In this document: positions 36,377 through 43,677 of the stretch, one piece after another
How the letters are laid out: each line of letters starts with the position of its first letter
Numbering within the stretch: position 1 is the stretch's first letter
DNA from: PGYR01 sp034670025
GTDB lineage: Bacteria; Bacteroidota; Ignavibacteria; Kapaibacteriales; UBA2268
Direction of reading: 5' to 3'
Assembly (NCBI GenBank): GCA_034670025.1
Contig: JAXMOE010000005.1
Span: 186,001 to 250,000, forward strand
DNA: 64,000 nucleotides
Translations under genes and position numbers: made by a program
The notes under the pieces: generated by a model
The model's input: only the letters and a program-made list of their open reading frames with translations
Databases searched by the model: none
Told to the model about the DNA's origin: nothing

Positions 36377-37612
36377 CTACTCCACCATAAACTTCTGCTT
36401 ATAAATTCCCTCATTGTTGAGCAAGCTAAGGAAGTAGACACCCCGTGTTAGCTCATTGCCTAAGTCGATTGAGTTAATCCCTTTTTCTAAATAAACAAGC
36501 ACCCTTGATTTCAGAACATTTCCATTCAAATCATATATATAGTAGTGGATTTGGTCTTGATTGTTGGCAGTGATATTAATCACAGTTTTGTTTTGATTGC
36601 TGACAACGCTTATATCCAAGTTCTTGTTACTGTGTGGGGCTGGTGCTTCAATGGTCGATTGGGTGTCTTTTTTGACAAATAGATTTTCGCCAAGTGCATA
36701 GGTATTGCCTTCAAATCTGACAATTCTATTAATTTGTTGTACTCCGACACCTGGCACAATTTTCCAATCTAAACCACCATTTGTTGTTCTTAAAAAGTTG
36801 ACATTCCAACCACCAATTACCCCATTCATCTCATCCCAAAATAAAATACCTTGAATCTGGGTGTAGGGATGTTCTATTTCAGTCCAAGTAGCACCCATAT
36901 CAGAAGATTTTAATATTACAGTAGTTGGGTCAACCATAGCTTGAACGGAGATGAAAGTGTGACTTGAATCATTAGTGAAGTCTATTTTCCAACCGTACTC
37001 ATCTTCGCCTTGGGTTTTATGAACTAAATCCCAAGATTCTCCAGCATCAGTTGTTCTAAGCACAACTGCACCAGTTTCAGAGGTTCCAGTTGCTATTCCA
37101 ATATTTTCATTATAAAACTTAATATCTACCAATCCGCTTGCCAAATGATTTAGGTCTTTAACTTCCCATGTCAGCCCATAGTCCATTGATTTTAATGCAG
37201 ATGCCCCAAAATGAAATGTACCAACCCCAAATATAGTGCTGTCATTATAGATTGTCATACCACAAACACCAGTAAAACTAGTATCTTTAATTACTATTTC
37301 TTTCCAATTATCTCCTCCATCTACTGTCCTATATATTGACCGACGTAATGAACCAATAATTCCAATTTTTTCATTGAAGAACTTCACGGATCTCATACTA
37401 GTGGATGGGTTCGGAATAGCATTCCAGGTAACACCTTTATCTTTAGAAATATAAGTGCTGTCGCTATTGCTACCAACAATACAAACCAAATTTTCGACGA
37501 AGTGTATATCGTCATGCCTGTTGACTTGCGTCTGTAATCCAGAAACATACTCCCAATGTTGTGCTAAGGAATAATTTGAAAATAGTATGATAAATAGAAA
37601 AATGTACTTCAT
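36377..37612 (-). CDS. BNR/YCF48-like repeat secreted protein, copy B
   Basis: 411 residues from the ATG at 37612, preceded by GGAGGACAAG, a strong ribosome site that decides the start over an in-frame ATG 13 codons earlier. Same layout as copy A: signal peptide (KYIFLFIILFSNYSLAQ), Asp-box repeats (STYISKDKGVTWNA, TVDGGDNWKE, SMDYGLTWE, TTDAGESWD, SSDMGATWT, TTNGGLDWK) and a C-terminal sorting-like domain without YPNP. Its middle and C-terminal parts are nearly identical to copy A, while the first 90 residues and the last blade differ. Both leaders share the AATATTTCAACATAT sequence, so the duplication included the upstream region. Confidence 0.85.
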   Translation of the reverse strand: MKYIFLFIILFSNYSLAQHWEYVSGLQTQVNRHDDIHFVENLVCIVGSNSDSTYISKDKGVTWNAIPNPSTSMRSVKFFNEKIGIIGSLRRSIYRTVDGGDNWKEIVIKDTSFTGVCGMTIYNDSTIFGVGTFHFGASALKSMDYGLTWEVKDLNHLASGLVDIKFYNENIGIATGTSETGAVVLRTTDAGESWDLVHKTQGEDEYGWKIDFTNDSSHTFISVQAMVDPTTVILKSSDMGATWTEIEHPYTQIQGILFWDEMNGVIGGWNVNFLRTTNGGLDWKIVPGVGVQQINRIVRFEGNTYALGENLFVKKDTQSTIEAPAPHSNKNLDISVVSNQNKTVINITANNQDQIHYYIYDLNGNVLKSRVLVYLEKGINSIDLGNELTRGVYFLSLLNNEGIYKQKFMVE

Positions 37613-37766
37613 CTTGTCCTCCAATATGTTGAAATATTTACTAACTAACACACGAACTGGAAAAATAGTTACATGATATTGGAGATTTGATGTACAATAC
37701 CTTTGTTCAGAATGAATATTATTCTTAAATTATGTGAATTAGAATCAATAAAAAGACCATTTAATT

Positions 37767-38498
37767 ATGTTAAAAAATTTAGTCCTGTTCAGTTTAGCTC
37801 TCTTCATCACTTCCTGCGGTTCAGATAGTCCAACCAATTCGGATGATGACACTTTTGATATTGGAATCACTGAAAACAAAGAGTGGGTGTATGAGCCTCA
37901 ATTTAATACTAGAGAGGGGAATAGAAAATTAGTCGCTATTAAAAGTACTGCACCTGATGGGACTAAGTGTTTTAAAATGTATCATATGGGTACTGATGGT
38001 TCAGTTGAAACAGCTGAAGAAAAAAATGATTTTAATTATTTCAATGTAGACAAGTCTGAAGTTTTTATATTTCGAGAGTCATTTGAAAGCATATTCTATA
38101 AATCTTCAAACGGCAGTTTCTGGGAAAAATTGATTTCACTTAATGAGGATACATGGATGATTTATGAAGAGAATAAAGACACAACTTATTCCTCTGGTTA
38201 TACAGACAGTATTTTCGTTAATATTAGTGGTGAAGTAATTGATAGGATTAAAATCGAATTCGATGGAAAGATTAGAGAGTCAATTGTAACGAGAATTACA
38301 ACAATAGTAGAATTCACAAGTAAGAGTCCAAGAATACCAAATAATGACAAATCTAAGCTAAAAATAGAAGAATATATATTTATGGATGGGGTGGGTATTT
38401 ACGAGGTTGGAGGAACGGGTGGAAGAGAAGTCAGAGGAGGTGATACTTTACTTATGGATACACCTAATATACGACTAGTAGATTATAAGGAAAATTAG
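37767..38498 (+). CDS. Lipoprotein of the local paralogous family (member 3)
   Basis: 243 residues. Lipobox VLFSLALFITSC (acylated Cys17). Head motif DIGITENKEWVYEPQF, tail motif EYIFMDGVGIYEVGG, between them beta strands and a central WMIYEENKDTTYSSG block that matches WVVKEYSKDTTDESG in the next gene. It is the tandem partner of the gene 37 bases downstream. A TACCTTTG box (37698-37705) lies 61 bases upstream. Function unknown; likely a lipid-anchored beta-rich protein. Confidence 0.75.
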   Translation: MLKNLVLFSLALFITSCGSDSPTNSDDDTFDIGITENKEWVYEPQFNTREGNRKLVAIKSTAPDGTKCFKMYHMGTDGSVETAEEKNDFNYFNVDKSEVFIFRESFESIFYKSSNGSFWEKLISLNEDTWMIYEENKDTTYSSGYTDSIFVNISGEVIDRIKIEFDGKIRESIVTRITTIVEFTSKSPRIPNNDKSKLKIEEYIFMDGVGIYEVGGTGGREVRGGDTLLMDTPNIRLVDYKEN

Positions 38499-38535
38499 CT
38501 CTGAAATAAATAGATATAAATTAAGGAATTAAAAA

Positions 38536-39258
38536 ATGAAAAAATACATATTCTCAGCATCCATATTACTCCTAATAATCTCCTGCGGTTCAGATAACTC
38601 AACAAATCCTGACTATAGCGATTTTGATTTCGGTATGACCGAAAACAAAGAGTGGATTTATGATATGAGTTTGGGTGACGAAACACAAAAGGGTTTACTA
38701 GAATCCAAACTTGACACAGCACCTGACGGCACACCTTGTGTCAGAATAATAGAAACAAACATAAAGTTGGGAGCTTCAATTACCTATGGCTACTATAAAG
38801 AGGAATCAAACAAACTCACAAAATTCTATCTAGGTATAAAAAAATCTGACCATGACCTTATTGGGGTGGATTATTCAAGCTTTTGGGAAACTAAGTTAGA
38901 TTTGAATAAGGATAGTTGGGTTGTGAAAGAATATAGTAAAGATACAACTGATGAATCTGGAACTAACTATAAGTATTCGCTTAGTATAAAGTCTGAAGTA
39001 GTTGATAAATCATCAGCAATGTTCCAAGGATTAGAAAGAAGGACAATTACAGTAAGAACTACGTACAGAGAAACGGAAATAACCACACCACTCAATGAAG
39101 CAAATGACGAATATATAGACTTAAGAGTAGAAGATATTACTTATATGGATGGTATTGGTATGTATAAGCATTATTTAACACATACTTTTAATGGTATAGA
39201 TGACAAAGAAGTAACATTTATATATGACAATATTCTAACTGACTATAAAGAGAAGTGA
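38536..39258 (+). CDS. Lipoprotein of the local paralogous family (member 4)
   Basis: 240 residues. Lipobox ASILLLIISC followed by GSDNSTNPDYSDFDFGMTEN, nearly the same as GSDSPTNSDDDTFDIGITEN in the gene before it, then EWIYD. The end carries EDITYMDGIGMYKHYLT. The two genes are clearly a tandem duplication that has diverged through the middle. A weak AAGGA precedes the ATG. The same head-to-tail plan is found at 19988 and more distantly at 31014. Role unknown. Confidence 0.75.
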   Translation: MKKYIFSASILLLIISCGSDNSTNPDYSDFDFGMTENKEWIYDMSLGDETQKGLLESKLDTAPDGTPCVRIIETNIKLGASITYGYYKEESNKLTKFYLGIKKSDHDLIGVDYSSFWETKLDLNKDSWVVKEYSKDTTDESGTNYKYSLSIKSEVVDKSSAMFQGLERRTITVRTTYRETEITTPLNEANDEYIDLRVEDITYMDGIGMYKHYLTHTFNGIDDKEVTFIYDNILTDYKEK

Positions 39259-39297
39259 GGGGGATAAATCTTAAACTCTATAATTTTAACGCCCCTA

Positions 39298-39338
39298 ATT
39301 CGTATATTTGTAATTGTTTGAATGAACCAAATACGAAT
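39298..39338 (+). promoter_or_regulatory. Candidate promoter with overlapping inverted repeat before paaG
   Basis: TATATTTG at 39303-39310 fits the -7 consensus. It overlaps the left arm of an inverted repeat, ATTCGTAT (39298-39305) and ATACGAAT (39331-39338), perfect 8-base arms extended by TTTG/CAAA with a 2-base offset. The right arm ends 8 bases before the ATG. The layout suits a repressor site or a leader hairpin. Confidence 0.5.
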
Positions 39339-39346
39339 ACAATTAT

Positions 39347-40123
39347 ATGGAAAATATACTCTTCGAAATTCAAAGTGGTGTGGCACGAATCACACTCAAC
39401 CGACCCGATAAACTCAACAGTTTCAACCGAGCTATGTCGCTCGAACTAATCTCCGCTCTGGAACAAGCAGAGGGCGATGACAGCGTACGCGCTATATTGC
39501 TGACTGGTGCTGGGCGTGGCTTTTGTGCTGGGCAAGACCTATCGGAAGCAGTAGGCGATGATGCCTATGAGATTGAGGACATAATAGAAAAGCAGTACAA
39601 CCCAATAGTTAAGCTATTGCGTGGGATTGAAAAGCCAATCGTTTGTGCTGTCAACGGCGTGGCGGCCGGTGCTGGTGCTAATATCGCATTCGCTTGCGAT
39701 ATCACTATTGCCTCTTCCGAAGCTAAGTTTATTCAGTCATTTGCTGCTATTGGGCTTATTCCCGATACTGGTGGTACTTTCTATCTGCCACGAATGGTGG
39801 GTATGCAAAACGCTGCCGCACTGATGATGACTGGAGACAGAGTAACAGCTGACAAAGCGAAAGAGCTTGGCTTGATTTACGACATTGCCCCAGCTGAAAA
39901 GTTAATGGAAAACACTACAGAGTTAGCTCAGAAGTTAGCACTTATGCCGACTAAGGGAATAGGGCTAACAAAAAGAGCACTGAATGAGTCGATGAATAAC
40001 ACCTTCGATGAGCAGCTTCACTTAGAGCAAAAATTGCAAAAAGAAGCGAGCGAAAGCTATGATTATAACGAAGGCGTAAGCGCATTTTTAGAAAAAAGAA
40101 CCCCAAATTTTAAAGGAAAATAG
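39347..40123 (+). CDS. paaG: Enoyl-CoA hydratase/isomerase, PaaG-like
   Basis: Crotonase-family enzyme of 258 residues acting on acyl-CoA in the cytoplasm. Hallmarks: ITLNRPDKLNSFNRAMSLEL at the N terminus, oxyanion-hole segment GAGRGFCAGQDLSE and VNGVAAGAGANIAFACDITI, and GLIPDTGGTFYLPRMVG with the acidic PDTGGT residue. The G-Q-D-L form and overall pattern fit PaaG (1,2-epoxyphenylacetyl-CoA isomerase) better than FadB-type hydratases, but a general enoyl-CoA hydratase is possible. It is first of four genes joined by gaps of 2 bases or overlaps; the third is a 3-hydroxyacyl-CoA dehydrogenase. No paaABCE monooxygenase genes are in the window. Confidence 0.85.
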   Translation: MENILFEIQSGVARITLNRPDKLNSFNRAMSLELISALEQAEGDDSVRAILLTGAGRGFCAGQDLSEAVGDDAYEIEDIIEKQYNPIVKLLRGIEKPIVCAVNGVAAGAGANIAFACDITIASSEAKFIQSFAAIGLIPDTGGTFYLPRMVGMQNAAALMMTGDRVTADKAKELGLIYDIAPAEKLMENTTELAQKLALMPTKGIGLTKRALNESMNNTFDEQLHLEQKLQKEASESYDYNEGVSAFLEKRTPNFKGK

Positions 40124-40125
40124 AT

Positions 40126-41568
40126 ATGAGTAAGATGAATATAGAGATTAAGAAAGTAGATGAACCATGCACAAAAAAGCCATCAATTTACTTGGTGAAT
40201 AGTGCTGACGACGTAAAAACAGAATTAAGCGATTCACAATTAGATTACGTAAAAGCACAGTTTGAAGAGAACAATTCGGCTACTTTGAACAGCGGCGATA
40301 AGATAATAGTAGTAGAAAAAATAGTCAAGAAAGATGAGTGCCACCTGGAGTTGGAAGAAGCTAGAAAAGCAGCTTTCAAAACTGTAACATCACTAAATTC
40401 GATGAAGCAAAAAAGTGCTTGCGTAGTGAACAAATGCGATTGCACAGACTACGCTTTGGCTTATGTCGAAGGATTAATTCTTGGTAATTATCAATTCTTG
40501 AAATACTTCAAAGATGCAGACAAACGCAAGAATACATTCGAGAAAGTATGCGTATTCGCAGACATTAGCGAAGAGCAATTGGACGAGCTACGCAATGTAT
40601 CAGACAGCGTTTACGAAGCGAGAACATTGGTCAATGAGCCATTGTCTTACTTAACTGCCGAAGAGCTTTCGAGCGAGATTGGTAGAATTAGCAAGAAGGC
40701 AGGATTCTCGTTCGAATACTTCGACAAAGCTAAGATTGAAGAGCTTGGTATGGGTGGTTTGCTTGCAGTAAACCTTGGTACCCCTAACCCACCAACTTTC
40801 AACATAATGGAATGGAAGCCAGAAAATGCAGTTAACAGCAAGCCAATAGTACTAGTTGGTAAGGGAGTTGTGTATGACACTGGTGGACTTAGCTTGAAAT
40901 CAACAAAAGGGTCTATGGACTCTATGAAAGCTGACATGGGTGGAGCTGCGGCAGTAGTTGGAGCTATGGCTTCGGTTGCTTCAAACAAGTTGCCATTACA
41001 CATTGTAGGGCTTGTTCCTGCTACTGAAAACAGACCAGACGGCTTGGCTTATGCTCCTGGTGATGTAATAAAAATGATGAGTGGACTGACAGTAGAGGTG
41101 CTTAACACCGATGCAGAGGGACGTATGATATTGGCAGATGCGCTTCACTATGCAAAGCAATATGAGCCAGAATTAGTGATTGACCTTGCTACTTTGACTG
41201 GTGCGGCGGCTATTGCAATTGGTCAGCAAGGTGTTGTGGCTATGGGTAATGCTGCTGATGAAGAGTTCACTGAGCTGAAAAAAGCTGGTAATAACGTATT
41301 CGAGAGAATAGCACAATTCCCATTCTGGGATGATTACTCTGAGCTGCTGAAATCGGACATTGCTGATTGCAAGAACATTGGCGGCAGAGAAGCTGGTGCT
41401 ATAACTGCAGGTAAATTCTTGGAGCAATTTACGGACTATCCTTATGTACACTTAGACATTGCTGGGCCAGCGTTTATCGACGCACCGAGTGCTTACAGAA
41501 CTAAAGGCGGTACTGGTGTTGGTGTTCGTTTGCTTTATAATTTCTTGAAGAATAAATCGAGTAAGTAA
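40126..41568 (+). CDS. Leucyl aminopeptidase family protein (M17)
   Basis: Hexameric metallo-aminopeptidase that removes N-terminal residues in the cytoplasm, 480 residues. The two-metal site is complete: Lys246 and Asp251 (VGKGVVYDTGG), Asp270 (MKADMGG), Asp329 and Glu331 with the catalytic Arg333 (VLNTDAEGRMILADAL). An N-terminal macro-like domain occupies about 1-165 and contains more cysteines than is usual. It begins 2 bases after paaG and ends 2 bases before the dehydrogenase, so it is embedded in an acyl-CoA operon, perhaps only by co-transcription. Confidence 0.94.
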   Translation: MSKMNIEIKKVDEPCTKKPSIYLVNSADDVKTELSDSQLDYVKAQFEENNSATLNSGDKIIVVEKIVKKDECHLELEEARKAAFKTVTSLNSMKQKSACVVNKCDCTDYALAYVEGLILGNYQFLKYFKDADKRKNTFEKVCVFADISEEQLDELRNVSDSVYEARTLVNEPLSYLTAEELSSEIGRISKKAGFSFEYFDKAKIEELGMGGLLAVNLGTPNPPTFNIMEWKPENAVNSKPIVLVGKGVVYDTGGLSLKSTKGSMDSMKADMGGAAAVVGAMASVASNKLPLHIVGLVPATENRPDGLAYAPGDVIKMMSGLTVEVLNTDAEGRMILADALHYAKQYEPELVIDLATLTGAAAIAIGQQGVVAMGNAADEEFTELKKAGNNVFERIAQFPFWDDYSELLKSDIADCKNIGGREAGAITAGKFLEQFTDYPYVHLDIAGPAFIDAPSAYRTKGGTGVGVRLLYNFLKNKSSK

Positions 41569-41570
41569 TT

Positions 41571-42740
41571 ATGTTAGACAACAATTCAATCATTGGAGTA
41601 ATCGGCTCAGGTACAATGGGTCGCGGTATAGCACAAATAGCTGCAACCGAAGGACACAAAGTAGTGCTTTACGATGTGAACGAGGAAGCAATAGCCAGTG
41701 CAAAAGCATCGCTAAACAAGATACTGAACCGATTAGTAGAAAAAGAAAGAATAACAGAAGACAAGATGAACGACATTCTTGGCAATATCCAATTCACAAA
41801 TAAATTAGATGATGCTAAGGATTGCAATTTAGTCGTAGAAGCAATAGTAGAAAAATTGGACATCAAGAAAAAGGTGTTCGTTGAGCTAGAAAAACTTACA
41901 GCTGACGGAACTATTTTGGCTTCCAATACCTCGTCGCTATCTATCGCATCGATTGCTGGTGCATTGCAAAACCCAGAAAATTTCTTGGGTATTCACTTCT
42001 TCAATCCTGCACCGCTTATGCCATTGGTGGAGATTATTCCATCGTTCATTACTGCAGATGAGGTGACTAAATCATCACGCAAGTTGATTGACGATTGGAA
42101 GAAAGTAACCGTAATAGCAAAGGACACACCTGGCTTTATAGTCAACCGTGTTGCTCGTCCTTTCTATGGTGAGGCAATGAGAATATACGAAGAAGGAATT
42201 GCCGATATACCCACTATCGATTGGGCAATGAAGGAGATTGGCGGCTTCCGTATGGGGCCGTTCGAGCTGACTGACTATATCGGCCACGATGTGAATTATG
42301 CAGTAACGGAAACTGTATTCGAGCAATTCTATTACGATCCAAGATTCAAACCGGCACTTTGCCAAAAGCGATTGGTTGAGGCAGGATTCTTAGGAAGAAA
42401 ATCTGGACGTGGGTTTTATGATTACCGCGATGGTGCAGTAAACCCAGAGCCAAACAAAGACGAAGAGTTAGGCAAGGAGATATTCGAGAGAATATTGGCA
42501 ATGCTTATCAACGAAGCAGCCGACGCTGTCCACATGAACGTAGCTACAGCTGACGATGTGGAGCTGGCAATGACCAAGGGAGTGAACTATCCGAAAGGAT
42601 TGCTTCACTGGGCGGACGAGCTTGGCATTGACTATGTAGTTAATATATTGGAAGGACTGCAAGAAAGCTACGGCGAGGACAGATATCGCACTAACTTTTT
42701 GCTTAACAAAATGAACAAAAACAATAGCAAATTCTATTGA
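41571..42740 (+). CDS. 3-hydroxyacyl-CoA dehydrogenase (PaaH/Hbd type)
   Basis: Oxidises 3-hydroxyacyl-CoA with NAD+, 389 residues. Rossmann motif GSGTMGRGIAQIAATEGH (12-29) and N-terminal domain with ASNTSSLSI and HFFNPAPLMPLVEI, then a 3HCDH C-terminal domain (GFIVNRVARPFYGEAMRI ... RKSGRGFYDY) and a second, shorter 3HCDH copy (LAMLINEAADAVHM ... NYPKGLLHWAD). The catalytic His and Glu pair of the family lies in HFFNPAPLMPLVEII (His and Glu seen). The two-copy C terminus is typical of PaaH. With the PaaG-like gene it suggests phenylacetate or beta-oxidation-like steps. The stop overlaps the TTG of the next gene. Confidence 0.92.
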   Translation: MLDNNSIIGVIGSGTMGRGIAQIAATEGHKVVLYDVNEEAIASAKASLNKILNRLVEKERITEDKMNDILGNIQFTNKLDDAKDCNLVVEAIVEKLDIKKKVFVELEKLTADGTILASNTSSLSIASIAGALQNPENFLGIHFFNPAPLMPLVEIIPSFITADEVTKSSRKLIDDWKKVTVIAKDTPGFIVNRVARPFYGEAMRIYEEGIADIPTIDWAMKEIGGFRMGPFELTDYIGHDVNYAVTETVFEQFYYDPRFKPALCQKRLVEAGFLGRKSGRGFYDYRDGAVNPEPNKDEELGKEIFERILAMLINEAADAVHMNVATADDVELAMTKGVNYPKGLLHWADELGIDYVVNILEGLQESYGEDRYRTNFLLNKMNKNNSKFY

Positions 42741-43546
42741 AAAATCTGATTAGAATATTGGCATTATCTTCCGTGGTTTTGCTCTTCGGTTTCTCGTGTA
42801 GCAGCCAAGAGAAGACTACGGAAGACACTGCTCAGTCGAAACCAACCGCAGCTGCGGTAAAGTACCCGGGCTATGAGATAGTAGAAGTGCTTCCCCACGA
42901 TAGCACACTATTCACACAGGGATTATTTTTTCATGATGGACAGCTTTATGAAAGTGGCGGTATGCGTGGGCAATCTCGCTTGGTACGATACACACCGGGC
43001 GGAGAGATTGAGCAGACTAAACAGATGGGCAGAAGTATATTTTCTGAAGGAATTGCACTGCTCAATGGCAAGATATATATGCTTACCTACACTTCTGGTA
43101 AGTGCCTGGTGTTCGACCAAAAGACATTTGAGTTAGTAGATGAATATAGCTATCTTGGTCAGGGCTGGGGAATAGAAACAGATGGCAAAAAGCTATACAT
43201 GACCGATGGAAGCTCGGTGATTAAGGTAATCAACCCAACCAACTTTAGCATAGAGTCAACAATCAGCGTAAAAATAAATGGCAACAAATTAGAATACCTC
43301 AATGAGTTGGAGTACATAGATGGCTACCTATATGCCAATGTATGGCAACGTGCTGAGATAGTAAAAATAGACATACGAACTGGCAATGTAGTCGCTGCTT
43401 ACAATATGTCTGAACTAATAGAAAGAGTAATGTACAACCCAGCTATTGACGTACTCAACGGCATTGCCTACGACAAATCGGAAGATGTATTCTACCTAAC
43501 AGGTAAGCTGTGGCCTAAGCTTTTTAAGGTGAAGTTGGGTAAGTAG
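42737..43546 (+). CDS. Glutaminyl-peptide cyclotransferase (bacterial beta-propeller type), lipoprotein
   Basis: Forms N-terminal pyroglutamate on exported proteins, 269 residues. The start is TTG at 42737, overlapping the TGA of the dehydrogenase gene (TTGA), which indicates translational coupling. Lipobox VVLLFGFSC with acylated Cys21. The propeller shows the family blocks: VLPHDSTLFTQGLFFHDGQLYESGG, GKIYMLTYTSGKCLVFD, GWGIETDGKKLYMTDGSS, LNELEYIDGYLYANVWQ and VLNGIAYDKSEDVFYLTGK. This enzyme matters in T9SS bacteria, since many exported proteins start with Gln after signal-peptide cleavage (established for Bacteroidetes). The cargo proteins here with SLAQ or TLAQ cleavage sites fit as substrates (inference). 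Confidence 0.92.
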   Translation: MKNLIRILALSSVVLLFGFSCSSQEKTTEDTAQSKPTAAAVKYPGYEIVEVLPHDSTLFTQGLFFHDGQLYESGGMRGQSRLVRYTPGGEIEQTKQMGRSIFSEGIALLNGKIYMLTYTSGKCLVFDQKTFELVDEYSYLGQGWGIETDGKKLYMTDGSSVIKVINPTNFSIESTISVKINGNKLEYLNELEYIDGYLYANVWQRAEIVKIDIRTGNVVAAYNMSELIERVMYNPAIDVLNGIAYDKSEDVFYLTGKLWPKLFKVKLGK

Positions 43547-43677
43547 AAAACAATACTTGCTTTACGCAAAAGCAGATTACCCTCCAAGCTGTCTAAATCC
43601 TCAACGGATATACCTTGTATATTCGTCAATATTTCATATCTTGCACAGACTAAACAACTAACAGTGCTGAGATAAAT

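Noticed and set aside
39255..39449. Small frame with Cys residues between the lipoprotein and paaG
   Set aside because: It overlaps the paaG start, crosses the promoter and inverted repeat, and reads like random AT-rich translation.
43557..43575. Hairpin TGCTTT/AAAGCA after the glutaminyl cyclase gene
   Set aside because: Short stem and no T-run, so not called as a terminator.
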